Origin: Clostridium cavendishii DSM 21758
Lineage (GTDB): Bacteria; Bacillota; Clostridia; Clostridiales; Clostridiaceae
Direction of reading: 5' to 3'
DNA length: 64,000 nucleotides
NCBI RefSeq assembly: GCF_900141845.1
Contig: NZ_FQZB01000007.1
Location: 62,001-126,000 of the forward strand
Part shown: one piece after another, positions 17,424 through 26,867 of the stretch
Layout of the letters: the number at the start of each line of letters is the position of its first letter
How positions within the stretch are numbered: position 1 is the first letter of the stretch
Notes under the pieces: generated by a model
Databases searched by the model: none
The model's input: only the letters and a program-made list of their open reading frames with translations
Told to the model about the DNA's origin: nothing
Program-made: the position numbers and the translations under genes

Positions 17424-18368
17424 ATGGAATCAATAATAGAAGTAAAAAATTTAAAAAAATATTATAAGGAAAACAAGGCTGTAAATGGATTAAGTTTTGA
17501 TCTATATAAAGGAGAAATATTAGGATTTTTAGGACCTAACGGAGCGGGTAAAAGTACTACAATAAGTATTCTTTCAACTATTTTAAAACATGACTCAGGA
17601 GACATAAAATTTTTTGGTACTGATATAAAGGAAAACAAAAAGTGGATAAAACAGCAACTTGGTATAGTACCTCAAGAACTTGCTATATTTGAAGAAATAT
17701 CTGCATATAAAAATGTTGAGTTTTTCACATCTTTATATGGGTTAAAGGGAAAGCAATTAAGAAGCGTAGTTTTAGAAGCTTTAAAAATGGTGGGACTAGA
17801 GGAAAAAAGAGATAATAAACCTTCTACTTTTTCAGGAGGAATGAAACGTAGACTTAATATAGCTTGCGCAATAGCTCATAAACCTAAGATTTTAATATTA
17901 GATGAGCCAACTGTAGGAATTGATCCTCAATCTAGAAATCATATATTAGAATCAATAAAAAGGTTAAGAGATCAGGGAACAACTATTATATATACAACTC
18001 ATTATATGGAGGAAGTTCAGGAAATAGCAGACAGAGTAATAATAATGGACAGCGGCATAAAGGTAGCTGAGGGAACAATAGCAGAACTTATGGAAAGTTA
18101 TAGGAATACAAGAATATATAAGATATCTATAGACACTATTAAGAAAGAAAATTTTAAATGTGATTTTTTATATGAAATAGAAGGAATTCAGAAAGTAGAA
18201 GTTGATGATAATTGCTTTAGTATAACTACAATTAAGGAAATAGAAAATTTAGATAAGATAATTTTAGGCTTAATAAATAGAAATATAAAAATAAGCCATA
18301 TAACAAGTGAAGAAGGAAATTTGGAAATGGTATTTCTAAAATTGACAGGAAAAAAATTAAGGGATTAG
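17424..18368 (+). CDS. ABC-2 exporter ATP-binding protein (drug-resistance type)
   Basis: A 314-residue ATPase with Walker A GPNGAGKST, Q-loop, signature TFSGGMKRRL, Walker B ILILDEPTVGID and the H-loop TTHYMEE. The C-terminal ~80 residues form the extension typical of DrrA/CcmA-type exporters. It powers the two membrane proteins that follow. Candidate starts at 17415 (GTG) and 17418 overlap the ribosome site AGAGGTGA, so the ATG at 17424 is preferred. It is the first gene of a tight operon with two ABC-2 permeases and a large LuxR-type regulator. The exported substrate is unknown. Confidence 0.93.
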   Translation: MESIIEVKNLKKYYKENKAVNGLSFDLYKGEILGFLGPNGAGKSTTISILSTILKHDSGDIKFFGTDIKENKKWIKQQLGIVPQELAIFEEISAYKNVEFFTSLYGLKGKQLRSVVLEALKMVGLEEKRDNKPSTFSGGMKRRLNIACAIAHKPKILILDEPTVGIDPQSRNHILESIKRLRDQGTTIIYTTHYMEEVQEIADRVIIMDSGIKVAEGTIAELMESYRNTRIYKISIDTIKKENFKCDFLYEIEGIQKVEVDDNCFSITTIKEIENLDKIILGLINRNIKISHITSEEGNLEMVFLKLTGKKLRD

Positions 18369-18380
18369 AGGTAAGAAAAG

Positions 18381-19124
18381 ATGATTTTATGGAGACTTAT
18401 TAAACAAGATTTTAGAAATCTTATAACAACCCCAGTCGTTATAATGGCATGTATTTTTTATCCATGGATATTACTTTTAATGTTTGGGTTCATATTTTCT
18501 AGTCTTTATGGAGGCAAGGGAGTTAGCTCCTATGATTATTATGGTGTAACTATGATTCTTTATATAATAATTACATCTGTAACTATAACACCTAATACTT
18601 TCTTAGAGAAAAAATTAAGACAAGGAAACATTAGAATAGCTTATGCACCAGTTTCAAAAAACTTAATTTATTCTTCTAAAATATTATCATCATATATTTT
18701 TATGATAATTACGACTTCTCTAAATATAATAGTTATGAATTACTTTAAGATAGTTAACTTTGGTGGAAGCAATTTTATATATGTACTTTTATTGTTTTGG
18801 GTATTTTTATTGTTTACAGTAACCTTTGGGTGCGCAGTTTGTGTGATTTTAAAAACAGAGGAGCTTACTAATATGATTTTATCTAACATAGTGAGTATTT
18901 TTGCTTTGCTTTCAGGTATGTTTTTTCCTGTAGATAATTTGGGTAAAGTTGTTAGTAATTTATCAAGTTTATCACCTCTAAAATGGATATTAAATCTAAC
19001 TTTTGCTGTAATATATGATAATAATTTTCAAAATTATAATGCTATATTATTCACATTAATTTTATTATCGATGATATGTTTAGCTGTTACACATTTTAGT
19101 TATAAGCCTGAGGATTATATATAA
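18381..19124 (+). CDS. ABC-2 type exporter permease
   Basis: A 247-residue integral membrane protein with six predicted helices. It shows the ABC-2 pattern LIKQDFRNLITTPVVI before the first helix and LSGMFFPVDNLGKVVSNLSS before the last, the conserved segment of daunorubicin/Nod-type permeases. It starts 12 bases after the ATPase stop and is followed 13 bases later by a second permease, so the transporter is probably a heterodimer in the membrane. Substrate unknown. Confidence 0.88.
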   Translation: MILWRLIKQDFRNLITTPVVIMACIFYPWILLLMFGFIFSSLYGGKGVSSYDYYGVTMILYIIITSVTITPNTFLEKKLRQGNIRIAYAPVSKNLIYSSKILSSYIFMIITTSLNIIVMNYFKIVNFGGSNFIYVLLLFWVFLLFTVTFGCAVCVILKTEELTNMILSNIVSIFALLSGMFFPVDNLGKVVSNLSSLSPLKWILNLTFAVIYDNNFQNYNAILFTLILLSMICLAVTHFSYKPEDYI

Positions 19125-19137
19125 AGGAGATGAGAAA

Positions 19138-20097
19138 ATGATAAATCTTATAAAAGGACTTTTATATAGAATGATAAATAACAAGACTTTTTTAATAATG
19201 CCTCTTATAATAACACCAATAGTTATAGCAGCAGCTATTTATTTCTCGAGTAGTTTTGTTACAAGAGCCAATATAGGAGTAGTAGGTGATTATAATGTTA
19301 ATTTAAAAAGTGATGAAATCAATATTGTAAAGCTTGAAAAAAAAGTGCCTATTTCAGATTTAGTAAAAAATAAATATGAGGCAGTCATATCTTTTGAAAA
19401 TGGAAAAGTTCAAATTGATACAATAAAAGGCGAAGATTTTAAAAATAGGATAGAGAAAATATTACAGGGGGAAAGGGTTAATTTTAAAGAAGGAGAGAGA
19501 AGAGGAATAGCTTCCAATATAGTTGGATTTATAACTATGTTTGTATTGTTATTAGGAGTAATGTTATATAGATTTTTCTTTGATGACAAGAAAGGTATAT
19601 CAAAAAGAATTATAAGTGCAAATATATCTTATGAACAATATGTATGTAGTCATTTTGTGTCAGTATTTATTATGATATTTATTCCAACAGCATTAATAAC
19701 AGTAATAGCAAAGGAATTACTTAATTTAGATACGAGAATAAATGCAGTAGAGTTTATCTTTATAATATTAATATTGTCATTATTATCTTCAGCTTTTGGC
19801 TTATTAATGTCTTCAATTGTAAAAGAAATGGAGAGTGCTAGTATGCTAGGAGTTATGATAAATATGCTAACTACATTACTTGCAGGGAGCTTCTTTACTA
19901 TATCTAATAATAAATTAATAGAGAGTTTAGGTAGTGTTTTTCCTCAAAAGCATATTTTAGATTTTACAGTTTTTTTAGAGAATGGTAAGGGGGTAAGTTA
20001 TGGTGATTTAGCAAATGTTCTTTTAGTTACCCTTATGATGATAATTTGTTCCTTTCTAATAAATAAATATAAAATGAGAAGATATAATTGTATGTAA
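19138..20097 (+). CDS. ABC-2 type exporter permease, second subunit
   Basis: A 319-residue membrane protein with one N-terminal helix, an extracytoplasmic region (~40-120, IGVVGDYNVNLKSDEINI) and five or more C-terminal helices. This is the NatB/YhaP-like ABC-2 layout with a large first loop. FPQKHILDFTVFLENGKG near the end is the usual pre-helix motif. An AAAGGAGATGAG site precedes the ATG. It forms an operon with the two upstream genes, with the LuxR-type regulator following after about 50 bases. Confidence 0.85.
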   Translation: MINLIKGLLYRMINNKTFLIMPLIITPIVIAAAIYFSSSFVTRANIGVVGDYNVNLKSDEINIVKLEKKVPISDLVKNKYEAVISFENGKVQIDTIKGEDFKNRIEKILQGERVNFKEGERRGIASNIVGFITMFVLLLGVMLYRFFFDDKKGISKRIISANISYEQYVCSHFVSVFIMIFIPTALITVIAKELLNLDTRINAVEFIFIILILSLLSSAFGLLMSSIVKEMESASMLGVMINMLTTLLAGSFFTISNNKLIESLGSVFPQKHILDFTVFLENGKGVSYGDLANVLLVTLMMIICSFLINKYKMRRYNCM

Positions 20098-20147
20098 AGA
20101 TATGATAAAATAATAACTAAATGTAATAAGTTTTTAAAGGTGATGTG

Positions 20148-22706
20148 ATGAAAAGTATTCTTTATACAAGATTAATAAGGCCCAAAAGTAAAAAGACAAT
20201 CAATAGAAATAAGAATATCGAAGACAAGTTAAATACTATTTCAGAAAATAAATTAACAATAGTAGAAGGTGGTGCTGCTGTCGGCAAGAGCACACTTATT
20301 TCTAGTTATATAAGTGATAAAAAGAATTATATGTGGCTTTCTTTAGATGAAAATAGTGATGATTTAACTTACTTTTGGACTTATATCTTACATGGATTAA
20401 AAAATAATATTGAGGATTTAAATTTTTATATAGATATGATAAATCCATTGGTAAATAGAGAGGATATTTTTGAATTAATATTATCATTAATTAATGAACT
20501 TATTAGTGAGGAAGATTTATTTTTAGTATTAGATGACTTTCATTATATAGAAGATAGATTTCTTATTGAAACTATAGAGTATTTTATATCTAATTCATCA
20601 GATAATATACATTTTATCTTAATCTCGAGGCATGATGTTAAGATTTACCTAGGAAATATTCTTATGAAGGGTGGAGTAGTAGAGATTGTTGCTGAGGATT
20701 TGTATCTTAATCTAGAAGAAACAAAAGAGTTTATAAAAAATACTACTAATAAAGTTATTAATGATGAGCTAATAAAAGAGATATATTTAAATACTGAAGG
20801 TTGGATAGGTGCAATTAAACTTTTTATAACAGTATTAGGAACAAATAAATCAATGAAAAATATACCTAAGGGTAATAAATTATTTATTGATTATATGAAT
20901 AATGAAATAATAAATAGCTTATCTAAAGAAGAAATAGATTTCTTAGTTAAAACTTCGATTTTAACTTATGTAAATCCAGGGATATATAATGATATAGCAA
21001 GTGAAGATGGATTTTCAATAATAGAAAAGTTAATAGAAAAAAATATGTTGATTATAATGATAGATGAAGAAAAAAATATATTTAGATACCATAATATTTT
21101 AAGACAATATTTATTGGAGCTTTTTGATAAATATGAAGAAGAAATTAAGGAACAAACTATAAATAAGATAACAGCTTCTCTAATTAAAGATAGTAATTTT
21201 GATGAAGCAATAAATATTTTTATGAATTGGAAAAAGTATGACAATGCATTAAAACTAATAGAAAGTAATGCACATAATATTGTATCTACAAAAATTTTAA
21301 ATGAGTTTCCATTAGAATACTATAGTAAAAGCGTAGACTTGGCTTTTATATCTATATTTTTTAATTATTTGAATTTGGATTATGAAAGATGTTCTTTAAT
21401 AATTAATTCAATAGAAGATAAAATTGATAATAGTAGTATTTTAAGGGGAATTAGATTGTTTAGCATTATATTAAACAACTCATTAATTAATGTTAGTAGT
21501 TTTGAATTAAGTAAAGAAGTAGATGTTAATTTAAATATACTTACAAAGACAATTTATTACACTTTAGCTGCATGGATATTAGGATTTTGGGGTGAATGTA
21601 CTAAAGCTTTAGATGTTATGGAGTTAATAAATGAATCAAATAAAGAGTTAAACAATAGCTATATTGAATTAATTAATAAGTACAATAAAACTTCCCTATT
21701 AGAAGAGGTTGGTAAGTTAAAAGAGGCCAAAGAGGTGTATGAAGAGTTAAATGAAAGTATTAAATATAAGAATTATAAATCTTGTTTTACTATTTTTAGA
21801 ACAGTAGGATTGCCTGGGGTTTATATAAAACAGCTTAAGGATAGGGATGCAGAGGAACTTCTAATAGAGGCACAGGAAGTACTTGATACTTTAAAGGGAA
21901 GGGCAGCATTTAGTTCTTTGAAAGTTGGTATTGCGTATAACTTAGCGGAAGTTAAATATATTCAAAATAATATTGATGAATGCGAAAAAATAATAAATAG
22001 CATAGATAAAGGAAATAAAAAAGGTTATGCATATATTCAAATATTGGCACTTAAGATTAGATTATTATCATCAGAAAATAGAGTATTAAAAGAAGAATAT
22101 GATCAATTTATAGATTCTTATGAAAAAATGTATAAGAATTTAAATTGTTCTGGCAATGTAGGAATAACTTATGGAATAGCACTTTTTGAGATAGGTAAAT
22201 ATGAAAAAAGCTTAGAAAAATTTAATAATATTATATTTAAATGTAGAAAGGATGGAATAGGCTATTCACTTATATATTCATTATTATGGAAGTTAATATT
22301 ATTAGATAAACTTAATAAGTATGATGAGAGAGAATGCATAAACATTTTAAAAGAGGCTATTTTTTATTCTAGAGATGAAGACATACTATTTCCTTATTAT
22401 CAAAATAGAAAATATTTAAAACATATAATAATAAAGTTTGAATTACAATTATTAGATGACAAGAATAATAAGGATTTTATAAAAAAATTAAAGGGAATCA
22501 TGGATTTAAAATCTGAAAATAATATTTTAAGTTCTAGAGAATTAGAGGTACTTAAGGCGGTAACGGACGGATTAACAAATAAGGAGATTGGAGAAAAACT
22601 ATTTATATCTATTTCAACAGTAAAGACTCATATAATAAATATATATTCAAAACTTGGAGTAAAGAATAGGGTAGAAGCAGTAAATGAAGGAAGAAAAATG
22701 TTTTGA
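20148..22706 (+). CDS. MalT-like ATP-dependent LuxR-family regulator
   Basis: An 852-residue STAND-type transcription factor. An N-terminal AAA-like NTPase carries Walker A EGGAAVGKSTL (about residue 40) and a Walker B-like LFLVLDDFHYIED. A winged-helix region follows, then a long alpha-solenoid of TPR-like repeats (~350-780), and a C-terminal LuxR helix-turn-helix (SSRELEVLKAVTDGL, then NKEIGEKLFISISTVKTHI). MalT/AcoK-like proteins are activated by ligand plus ATP and oligomerise on promoters. It lies directly after the ABC exporter genes, so it may activate that operon, perhaps in response to the exported compound; this is inferred. The ATG at 20148 is chosen because AAGGTG fits it best. 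Confidence 0.9.
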   Translation: MKSILYTRLIRPKSKKTINRNKNIEDKLNTISENKLTIVEGGAAVGKSTLISSYISDKKNYMWLSLDENSDDLTYFWTYILHGLKNNIEDLNFYIDMINPLVNREDIFELILSLINELISEEDLFLVLDDFHYIEDRFLIETIEYFISNSSDNIHFILISRHDVKIYLGNILMKGGVVEIVAEDLYLNLEETKEFIKNTTNKVINDELIKEIYLNTEGWIGAIKLFITVLGTNKSMKNIPKGNKLFIDYMNNEIINSLSKEEIDFLVKTSILTYVNPGIYNDIASEDGFSIIEKLIEKNMLIIMIDEEKNIFRYHNILRQYLLELFDKYEEEIKEQTINKITASLIKDSNFDEAINIFMNWKKYDNALKLIESNAHNIVSTKILNEFPLEYYSKSVDLAFISIFFNYLNLDYERCSLIINSIEDKIDNSSILRGIRLFSIILNNSLINVSSFELSKEVDVNLNILTKTIYYTLAAWILGFWGECTKALDVMELINESNKELNNSYIELINKYNKTSLLEEVGKLKEAKEVYEELNESIKYKNYKSCFTIFRTVGLPGVYIKQLKDRDAEELLIEAQEVLDTLKGRAAFSSLKVGIAYNLAEVKYIQNNIDECEKIINSIDKGNKKGYAYIQILALKIRLLSSENRVLKEEYDQFIDSYEKMYKNLNCSGNVGITYGIALFEIGKYEKSLEKFNNIIFKCRKDGIGYSLIYSLLWKLILLDKLNKYDERECINILKEAIFYSRDEDILFPYYQNRKYLKHIIIKFELQLLDDKNNKDFIKKLKGIMDLKSENNILSSRELEVLKAVTDGLTNKEIGEKLFISISTVKTHIINIYSKLGVKNRVEAVNEGRKMF

Positions 22707-22757
22707 TATTATAGAAGTTTAGATATATATTATTTTATTTTGAATATATATTTAAGT

Positions 22758-22810
22758 AAAGTCCCACTTGAGGAAGTTGTAAATAATCAACTTAACAAGT
22801 GGGACTTTTT
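22758..22810. terminator. Bidirectional terminator with a two-tier stem
   Basis: AAAGTCCCACTTG pairs with CAAGTGGGACTTT (13 bp) and inner AAGTTG pairs with CAACTT. T-run on the plus strand, A-run on the other. It separates the LuxR gene from the convergent DUF4097 gene. Confidence 0.9.
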
Positions 22811-22884
22811 AATGCTCCAAAATTTTGTGAAATAAATTTGTTGATTTCTAAAAAAGCTTTCTATTATTAGTTTTGGTATATCAC

Positions 22885-23583
22885 CTAATTATTCATATGA
22901 GACTTATTTGGAGACAATGAGATATAGCCATTCTTTGCTGATAAATTAATTTTTTTATCAGATATAGAGTTATCTACATTCATATCAAGCTCATTTTTTA
23001 TTTTTCCTGTTTTTGAATTATAAGATAGGTAAAACTTATCTTCTTTAGGAACTAATAATTCTATATTTCCTTTTTGGGCTGTAGCATTAATACTCATAGG
23101 CATTTTTATAGTAGATATTTTTATATCTCCACTTTCAGAATTACATTCAATATTATTTGAGTGTGCATTTTCTATGTTAATTGGACCGTTTTTGGATTTA
23201 ACAAATATCTTATTTTTAAAAGTTTTTGGAATATCAATTTTTAAACTCAAGTGGTAGACCCCGATAGTAGAATCTTTTTTATCTGCTATTGAATTACTAA
23301 TTAATAAGTTTCCATTTTCAATTTTAGATGTTAGCTTTGGTGAATCACTAGGAAATAAGAATTTACTTTCACCAGATAACGAAATTTTTAAGTCCTTTGA
23401 ATCAGAGGTAGTAATTGAAATAGAAGAAGTTGATTTTATTTCAATTTCATCTATTTTTGATAATTGCTCTGAATAAATAATACTTTGATCAGTTGTATTC
23501 TTGGGTTCCAAGACTTTAGAAAAGATAAAAAAGCTCAGTATAAAGACTATAAGTATTGTAAGTGTTATAAATAATTTTTTCAT
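22885..23583 (-). CDS. Membrane-anchored DUF4097 (beta-helix-like) protein
   Basis: The 232-residue protein has one N-terminal membrane helix (LFITLTILIVFILSFFIFSK), then an extracytoplasmic domain of short repeating beta-strands: KIDEIEIKSTSSISITTSDS, FVKSKNGPINIENAHS, CNSESGDIKIST, LSAKNGYISLS. This is the DUF4097 pattern, found in surface proteins and in regulators of envelope stress. It is divergent from a two-component system and adjacent to the ABC exporter that the system probably controls. A role as accessory envelope sensor, by analogy with LiaF-like modules, is inference only. Confidence 0.8.
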   Translation of the reverse strand: MKKLFITLTILIVFILSFFIFSKVLEPKNTTDQSIIYSEQLSKIDEIEIKSTSSISITTSDSKDLKISLSGESKFLFPSDSPKLTSKIENGNLLISNSIADKKDSTIGVYHLSLKIDIPKTFKNKIFVKSKNGPINIENAHSNNIECNSESGDIKISTIKMPMSINATAQKGNIELLVPKEDKFYLSYNSKTGKIKNELDMNVDNSISDKKINLSAKNGYISLSPNKSHMNN

Positions 23584-23747
23584 AAGAAAACCTCCTAAAT
23601 TTAAGTTATAAGTTAATAATAAAACTAAATATTTTATATGGAGTTAATAAAAGCTTAATATAACCTAAAATTTAAAATGATTAAATTGAAATGTTATTAT
23701 AGTTATGGTAGGTTAAAGTTAATAACTATGTAAGAGGAGATATGTAA

Positions 23748-24440
23748 ATGGAATCAGTTTTAATTGTAGATGATGAAGAAGAGATAGTAGAACTTTTAGA
23801 TTTTTATATGAAAAACAACGGATACAATACATATAAGGCTTTTAATGGGAAGGAAGCTATTAAAGTTTTTGAAGAAGAATCAATAGATATAATAATATTA
23901 GATATAATGATGCCAGAATGTGATGGTAAAGAGGTTTTAAAAAGGGTTAGAGCTAAAAGTGGAGTGCCTATTTTATTTTTATCAGCTAAAGGAGAGGATA
24001 TTGATAAAATTGATGGATTATTTCTTGGAGCAGATGATTATATAGCAAAACCATTCAATCCCATGGAGATTGTTGCAAGGGTTAAAGCATTACTTAGAAG
24101 AAGTGCTGTATTTAATAATAAAGAAGAAAAAAAAGATCATATAATTAATGTAGCAAATTTAAGGTTAGATGAGATGGCGTGTAAGTTGTATAAGGATAAT
24201 TTAGAGGTAGAGTTAACATCTGTTGAATACAAGCTGATAGCTTTCTTTATAAAAAATCAAAATAGGGTTTTTACTAAAGGACAATTATATGAAAATGTAT
24301 GGCAAGAATCTTATCTTGGAGATGAAAGAATTATAATGGTTTACATAAGCAAATTAAGAGAGAAAATAGAGATTAATCCAAAGGAACCTAAGTTTATAAA
24401 AACGATAAGAGGACTTGGGTATATTTTTGAAGGTAATTAA
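23748..24440 (+). CDS. OmpR/PhoB-family response regulator
   Basis: A 230-residue regulator with a receiver domain (residues 1-115) and an OmpR-type winged helix (~130-228). The receiver has the acidic pair in IVDDEEE, phospho-acceptor D52 in IIILDIMMPECDG, the conserved Ser/Thr in LFLSAKGED and Lys in DYIAKPFNP. The DNA-binding end reads ELTSVEYKLIAFFIKNQ and RTIRGLGYIFE. Its stop is three bases before the histidine kinase start, making a cognate pair. By position and design (VanR/BceR-like) it probably drives the ABC exporter downstream. Confidence 0.95.
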   Translation: MESVLIVDDEEEIVELLDFYMKNNGYNTYKAFNGKEAIKVFEEESIDIIILDIMMPECDGKEVLKRVRAKSGVPILFLSAKGEDIDKIDGLFLGADDYIAKPFNPMEIVARVKALLRRSAVFNNKEEKKDHIINVANLRLDEMACKLYKDNLEVELTSVEYKLIAFFIKNQNRVFTKGQLYENVWQESYLGDERIIMVYISKLREKIEINPKEPKFIKTIRGLGYIFEGN

Positions 24441-24443
24441 TAT

Positions 24444-25895
24444 ATGAAAAAGAGATTTAATTTTATAAAAAGTAAACTTAATATTAAGGGATTTCTTATT
24501 ATAAATTACCTTGTGATTTTTGCTATCTTGTATATATGTATACAGTTATCATTTGCCTCTTCTAATTTTGTTTTGGGCAATTTTATTTTCAAGAATAAGG
24601 TACTTAATTATTCAGGAGGAATAGATTCTATTTATAATAAAGATTTCAGTAAAATAGATATAAGTATTCTAGAGGAAATAGGTGGTTGGATAGAAATTCT
24701 AGATGAGAATAAAAAGGTGATATATGTAAAAGGAGAAAAAAGAGATAAAGTAACTCAATATAGTGAAAAAGATTTATTTGAATTAACAGCTTTATTTGTA
24801 AGGAAGACAGATTCAAAGGAGCATGATTATATTGGAGAATTATCATTTGTAGAAGGGAAAAATGGAGAGCAATATATTTTAATTATGAAATTTGATAGAA
24901 AGAAGATGTCACCTTCAATGACGTATAAGCCTAGTTTAGGTTACAAAAAGGATATTCCTTTTGTATTAAAAACTTATGGAGTAATGGGATTATTTATAGT
25001 TTTATATCTATTAATAGGTTTATATATTTATAGTAAGATAAGCTCAAAATTTATAACAACGCCTCTTAAAAATTTTATAGCTGGTATAAAGAAAATTAAA
25101 AGATGTGATTATGATGTTAGAACAAATGTGCAAGGACTAAAGGAGATGCAAGAGGTTGAAGCTGAGTTTAATGAAATGGCAATGAAACTTAAAGAAGTTA
25201 CAGAAGAAAATAAGAGGATAGATGAAAGCAAAAAGAGGCTTTTAGTTGATATTTCACATGATTTAAAAACGCCTATAACTTCTATCCAAGGTTTTTCAAA
25301 ACTTTTATTAGAAGAAAATATAACTGAGGAGGAAAGAGAAAAGTTTTTAAAAATTATATATAATAAATCAATATATTCTACATTACTTATAGAAGATTTA
25401 TTTCAAATGTCAAAGCTTGAAGATGCAGAATATAATATAGATTTAAAAGAGGATAACTTTAGTGAGTGGTTAAGGAGGCTTATTATAGAATATTATGAAG
25501 AATTTAGAAATAGATCTTTAAACTTAGATATTGATATTACCGAAAAACCAATTATTTTTAGGTTTGATGGAAATCTTATGAGAAGAGCAATTTCAAATAT
25601 ATTAAATAACAGCTTGAAGCATAATAAACCTAATACAACTATAGCAATTTCTTGTTATTTAGAAGAGGAGAATGTAATTTTAAAATTTGGAGATGATGGA
25701 GATGCTATAGAATCACCTATAAGAGATAAAATATTTGAGCCATTTGTTAAATCAGAGATGAAAAAATCAGAGGGTAGTGGTCTAGGTCTTGCAATAACTA
25801 AGAAAATAATAGAAAAACATGGTGGGAAAATAGAATTGACATCAACTGATAAAGAAAAAAATCTATTTAATATTTGTATTCCTTTAAAATTTTAG
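24444..25895 (+). CDS. Sensor histidine kinase (two-TM, HAMP)
   Basis: This 483-residue kinase has a first membrane helix at ~15-35, an extracytoplasmic sensor region of about 140 residues, a second helix near 178-198, and a HAMP domain. The dimerisation box LLVDISHDLKTPITSIQGF carries H272. The ATPase domain has an N box (NILNNSLKHNK), a G1-like FGDDGDAI and G2 GSGLGLAITKKI. One aspartate-glycine box is slightly unusual (DDGDAIESP where DxGxGI is typical) but is probably functional. It partners the response regulator just upstream. The signal is likely at the cell envelope. Confidence 0.93.
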   Translation: MKKRFNFIKSKLNIKGFLIINYLVIFAILYICIQLSFASSNFVLGNFIFKNKVLNYSGGIDSIYNKDFSKIDISILEEIGGWIEILDENKKVIYVKGEKRDKVTQYSEKDLFELTALFVRKTDSKEHDYIGELSFVEGKNGEQYILIMKFDRKKMSPSMTYKPSLGYKKDIPFVLKTYGVMGLFIVLYLLIGLYIYSKISSKFITTPLKNFIAGIKKIKRCDYDVRTNVQGLKEMQEVEAEFNEMAMKLKEVTEENKRIDESKKRLLVDISHDLKTPITSIQGFSKLLLEENITEEEREKFLKIIYNKSIYSTLLIEDLFQMSKLEDAEYNIDLKEDNFSEWLRRLIIEYYEEFRNRSLNLDIDITEKPIIFRFDGNLMRRAISNILNNSLKHNKPNTTIAISCYLEEENVILKFGDDGDAIESPIRDKIFEPFVKSEMKKSEGSGLGLAITKKIIEKHGGKIELTSTDKEKNLFNICIPLKF

Positions 25896-25985
25896 GTTTC
25901 ATTAAGGTTTAATTACACTTCTATTAAAATTAAGGTTTTATCATAAAAGTAGATAAAATATTAATTTATAAATAGGAGGAAAATT

Positions 25986-26867
25986 ATGCTTTCAATAAAA
26001 AATGTTTCAAAAAAATATTCAAATGGATTTACAGCACTTTCAGATTTTAATCTTGAGGTAGAAAGTGGTGTAATTGGTCTTTTAGGTGCAAATGGAGCTG
26101 GTAAGTCTACACTTATGAAGATGATAGCTACAATATCAAAACCGTCTCAAGGTCATATATATTGGAATGGACAGGATATCCATAAAAATGGAGATGTGTT
26201 AAGACAGGATTTAGGCTATTTACCACAGGAATTTGGAGTATTTCCTAATTTAAATGCAGTTGAATTTTTAAATTATATGGCTGCTTTAAAGGGAATGAAT
26301 ATGAGAATTGCTAAAAATAGAATAGAAGAGCTTATAGATTTATTAAATCTTAGTGATGCAGCTAAAAGGAGCATAGGAAGTTATTCTGGTGGAATGAGAC
26401 AAAGAATAGGTATAGCACAAGCACTTTTAAATGATCCTAAAATTCTTGTAGTTGATGAACCAACCGTTGGATTAGATCCAAATGAAAGAATGAATTTTAG
26501 AAATCTTATAAACGGGTTATCTAAAGATAGAATAGTATTATTATCCACACACATAGTTTCAGATGTAGAATCAGCAGCAGAAAAGATTGCACTTATGAAC
26601 AAAGGTAAGTTAATATGCTTTTGTAAAAATGAAGAACTTTTAACATCACTACAAGGTAATGTATGGGAGTGCTTAGTAGATGAAACTGAGCTTAATAAGA
26701 TAAAAAATAAATATATAACCGGGAATATTACTAGAAGAAGTGAAGGTATGTTAATAAGAGTGATATCTGAAATTCAACCTTCACAAAATGCTATTATCGT
26801 ACAACCTACTCTAGAAGATGCGTATATTTATTATACCGCTAGAAAGAGTGGTGAAAGTAATGAATAA
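25986..26867 (+). CDS. ABC transporter ATP-binding protein
   Basis: A 293-residue ATPase with Walker A GANGAGKSTL, signature SYSGGMRQRIGIA, Walker B ILVVDEPTVGLD and H-loop LSTHIVSD. The C-terminal ~80 residues are an export-type extension. The stop overlaps the start of the permease gene (ATGAATAA), so the two are translationally coupled. It lies 90 bases after the kinase gene and is the probable target of that two-component system. This arrangement resembles peptide-antibiotic detoxification or lantibiotic-immunity modules, but the substrate is unproven. Confidence 0.93.
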   Translation: MLSIKNVSKKYSNGFTALSDFNLEVESGVIGLLGANGAGKSTLMKMIATISKPSQGHIYWNGQDIHKNGDVLRQDLGYLPQEFGVFPNLNAVEFLNYMAALKGMNMRIAKNRIEELIDLLNLSDAAKRSIGSYSGGMRQRIGIAQALLNDPKILVVDEPTVGLDPNERMNFRNLINGLSKDRIVLLSTHIVSDVESAAEKIALMNKGKLICFCKNEELLTSLQGNVWECLVDETELNKIKNKYITGNITRRSEGMLIRVISEIQPSQNAIIVQPTLEDAYIYYTARKSGESNE

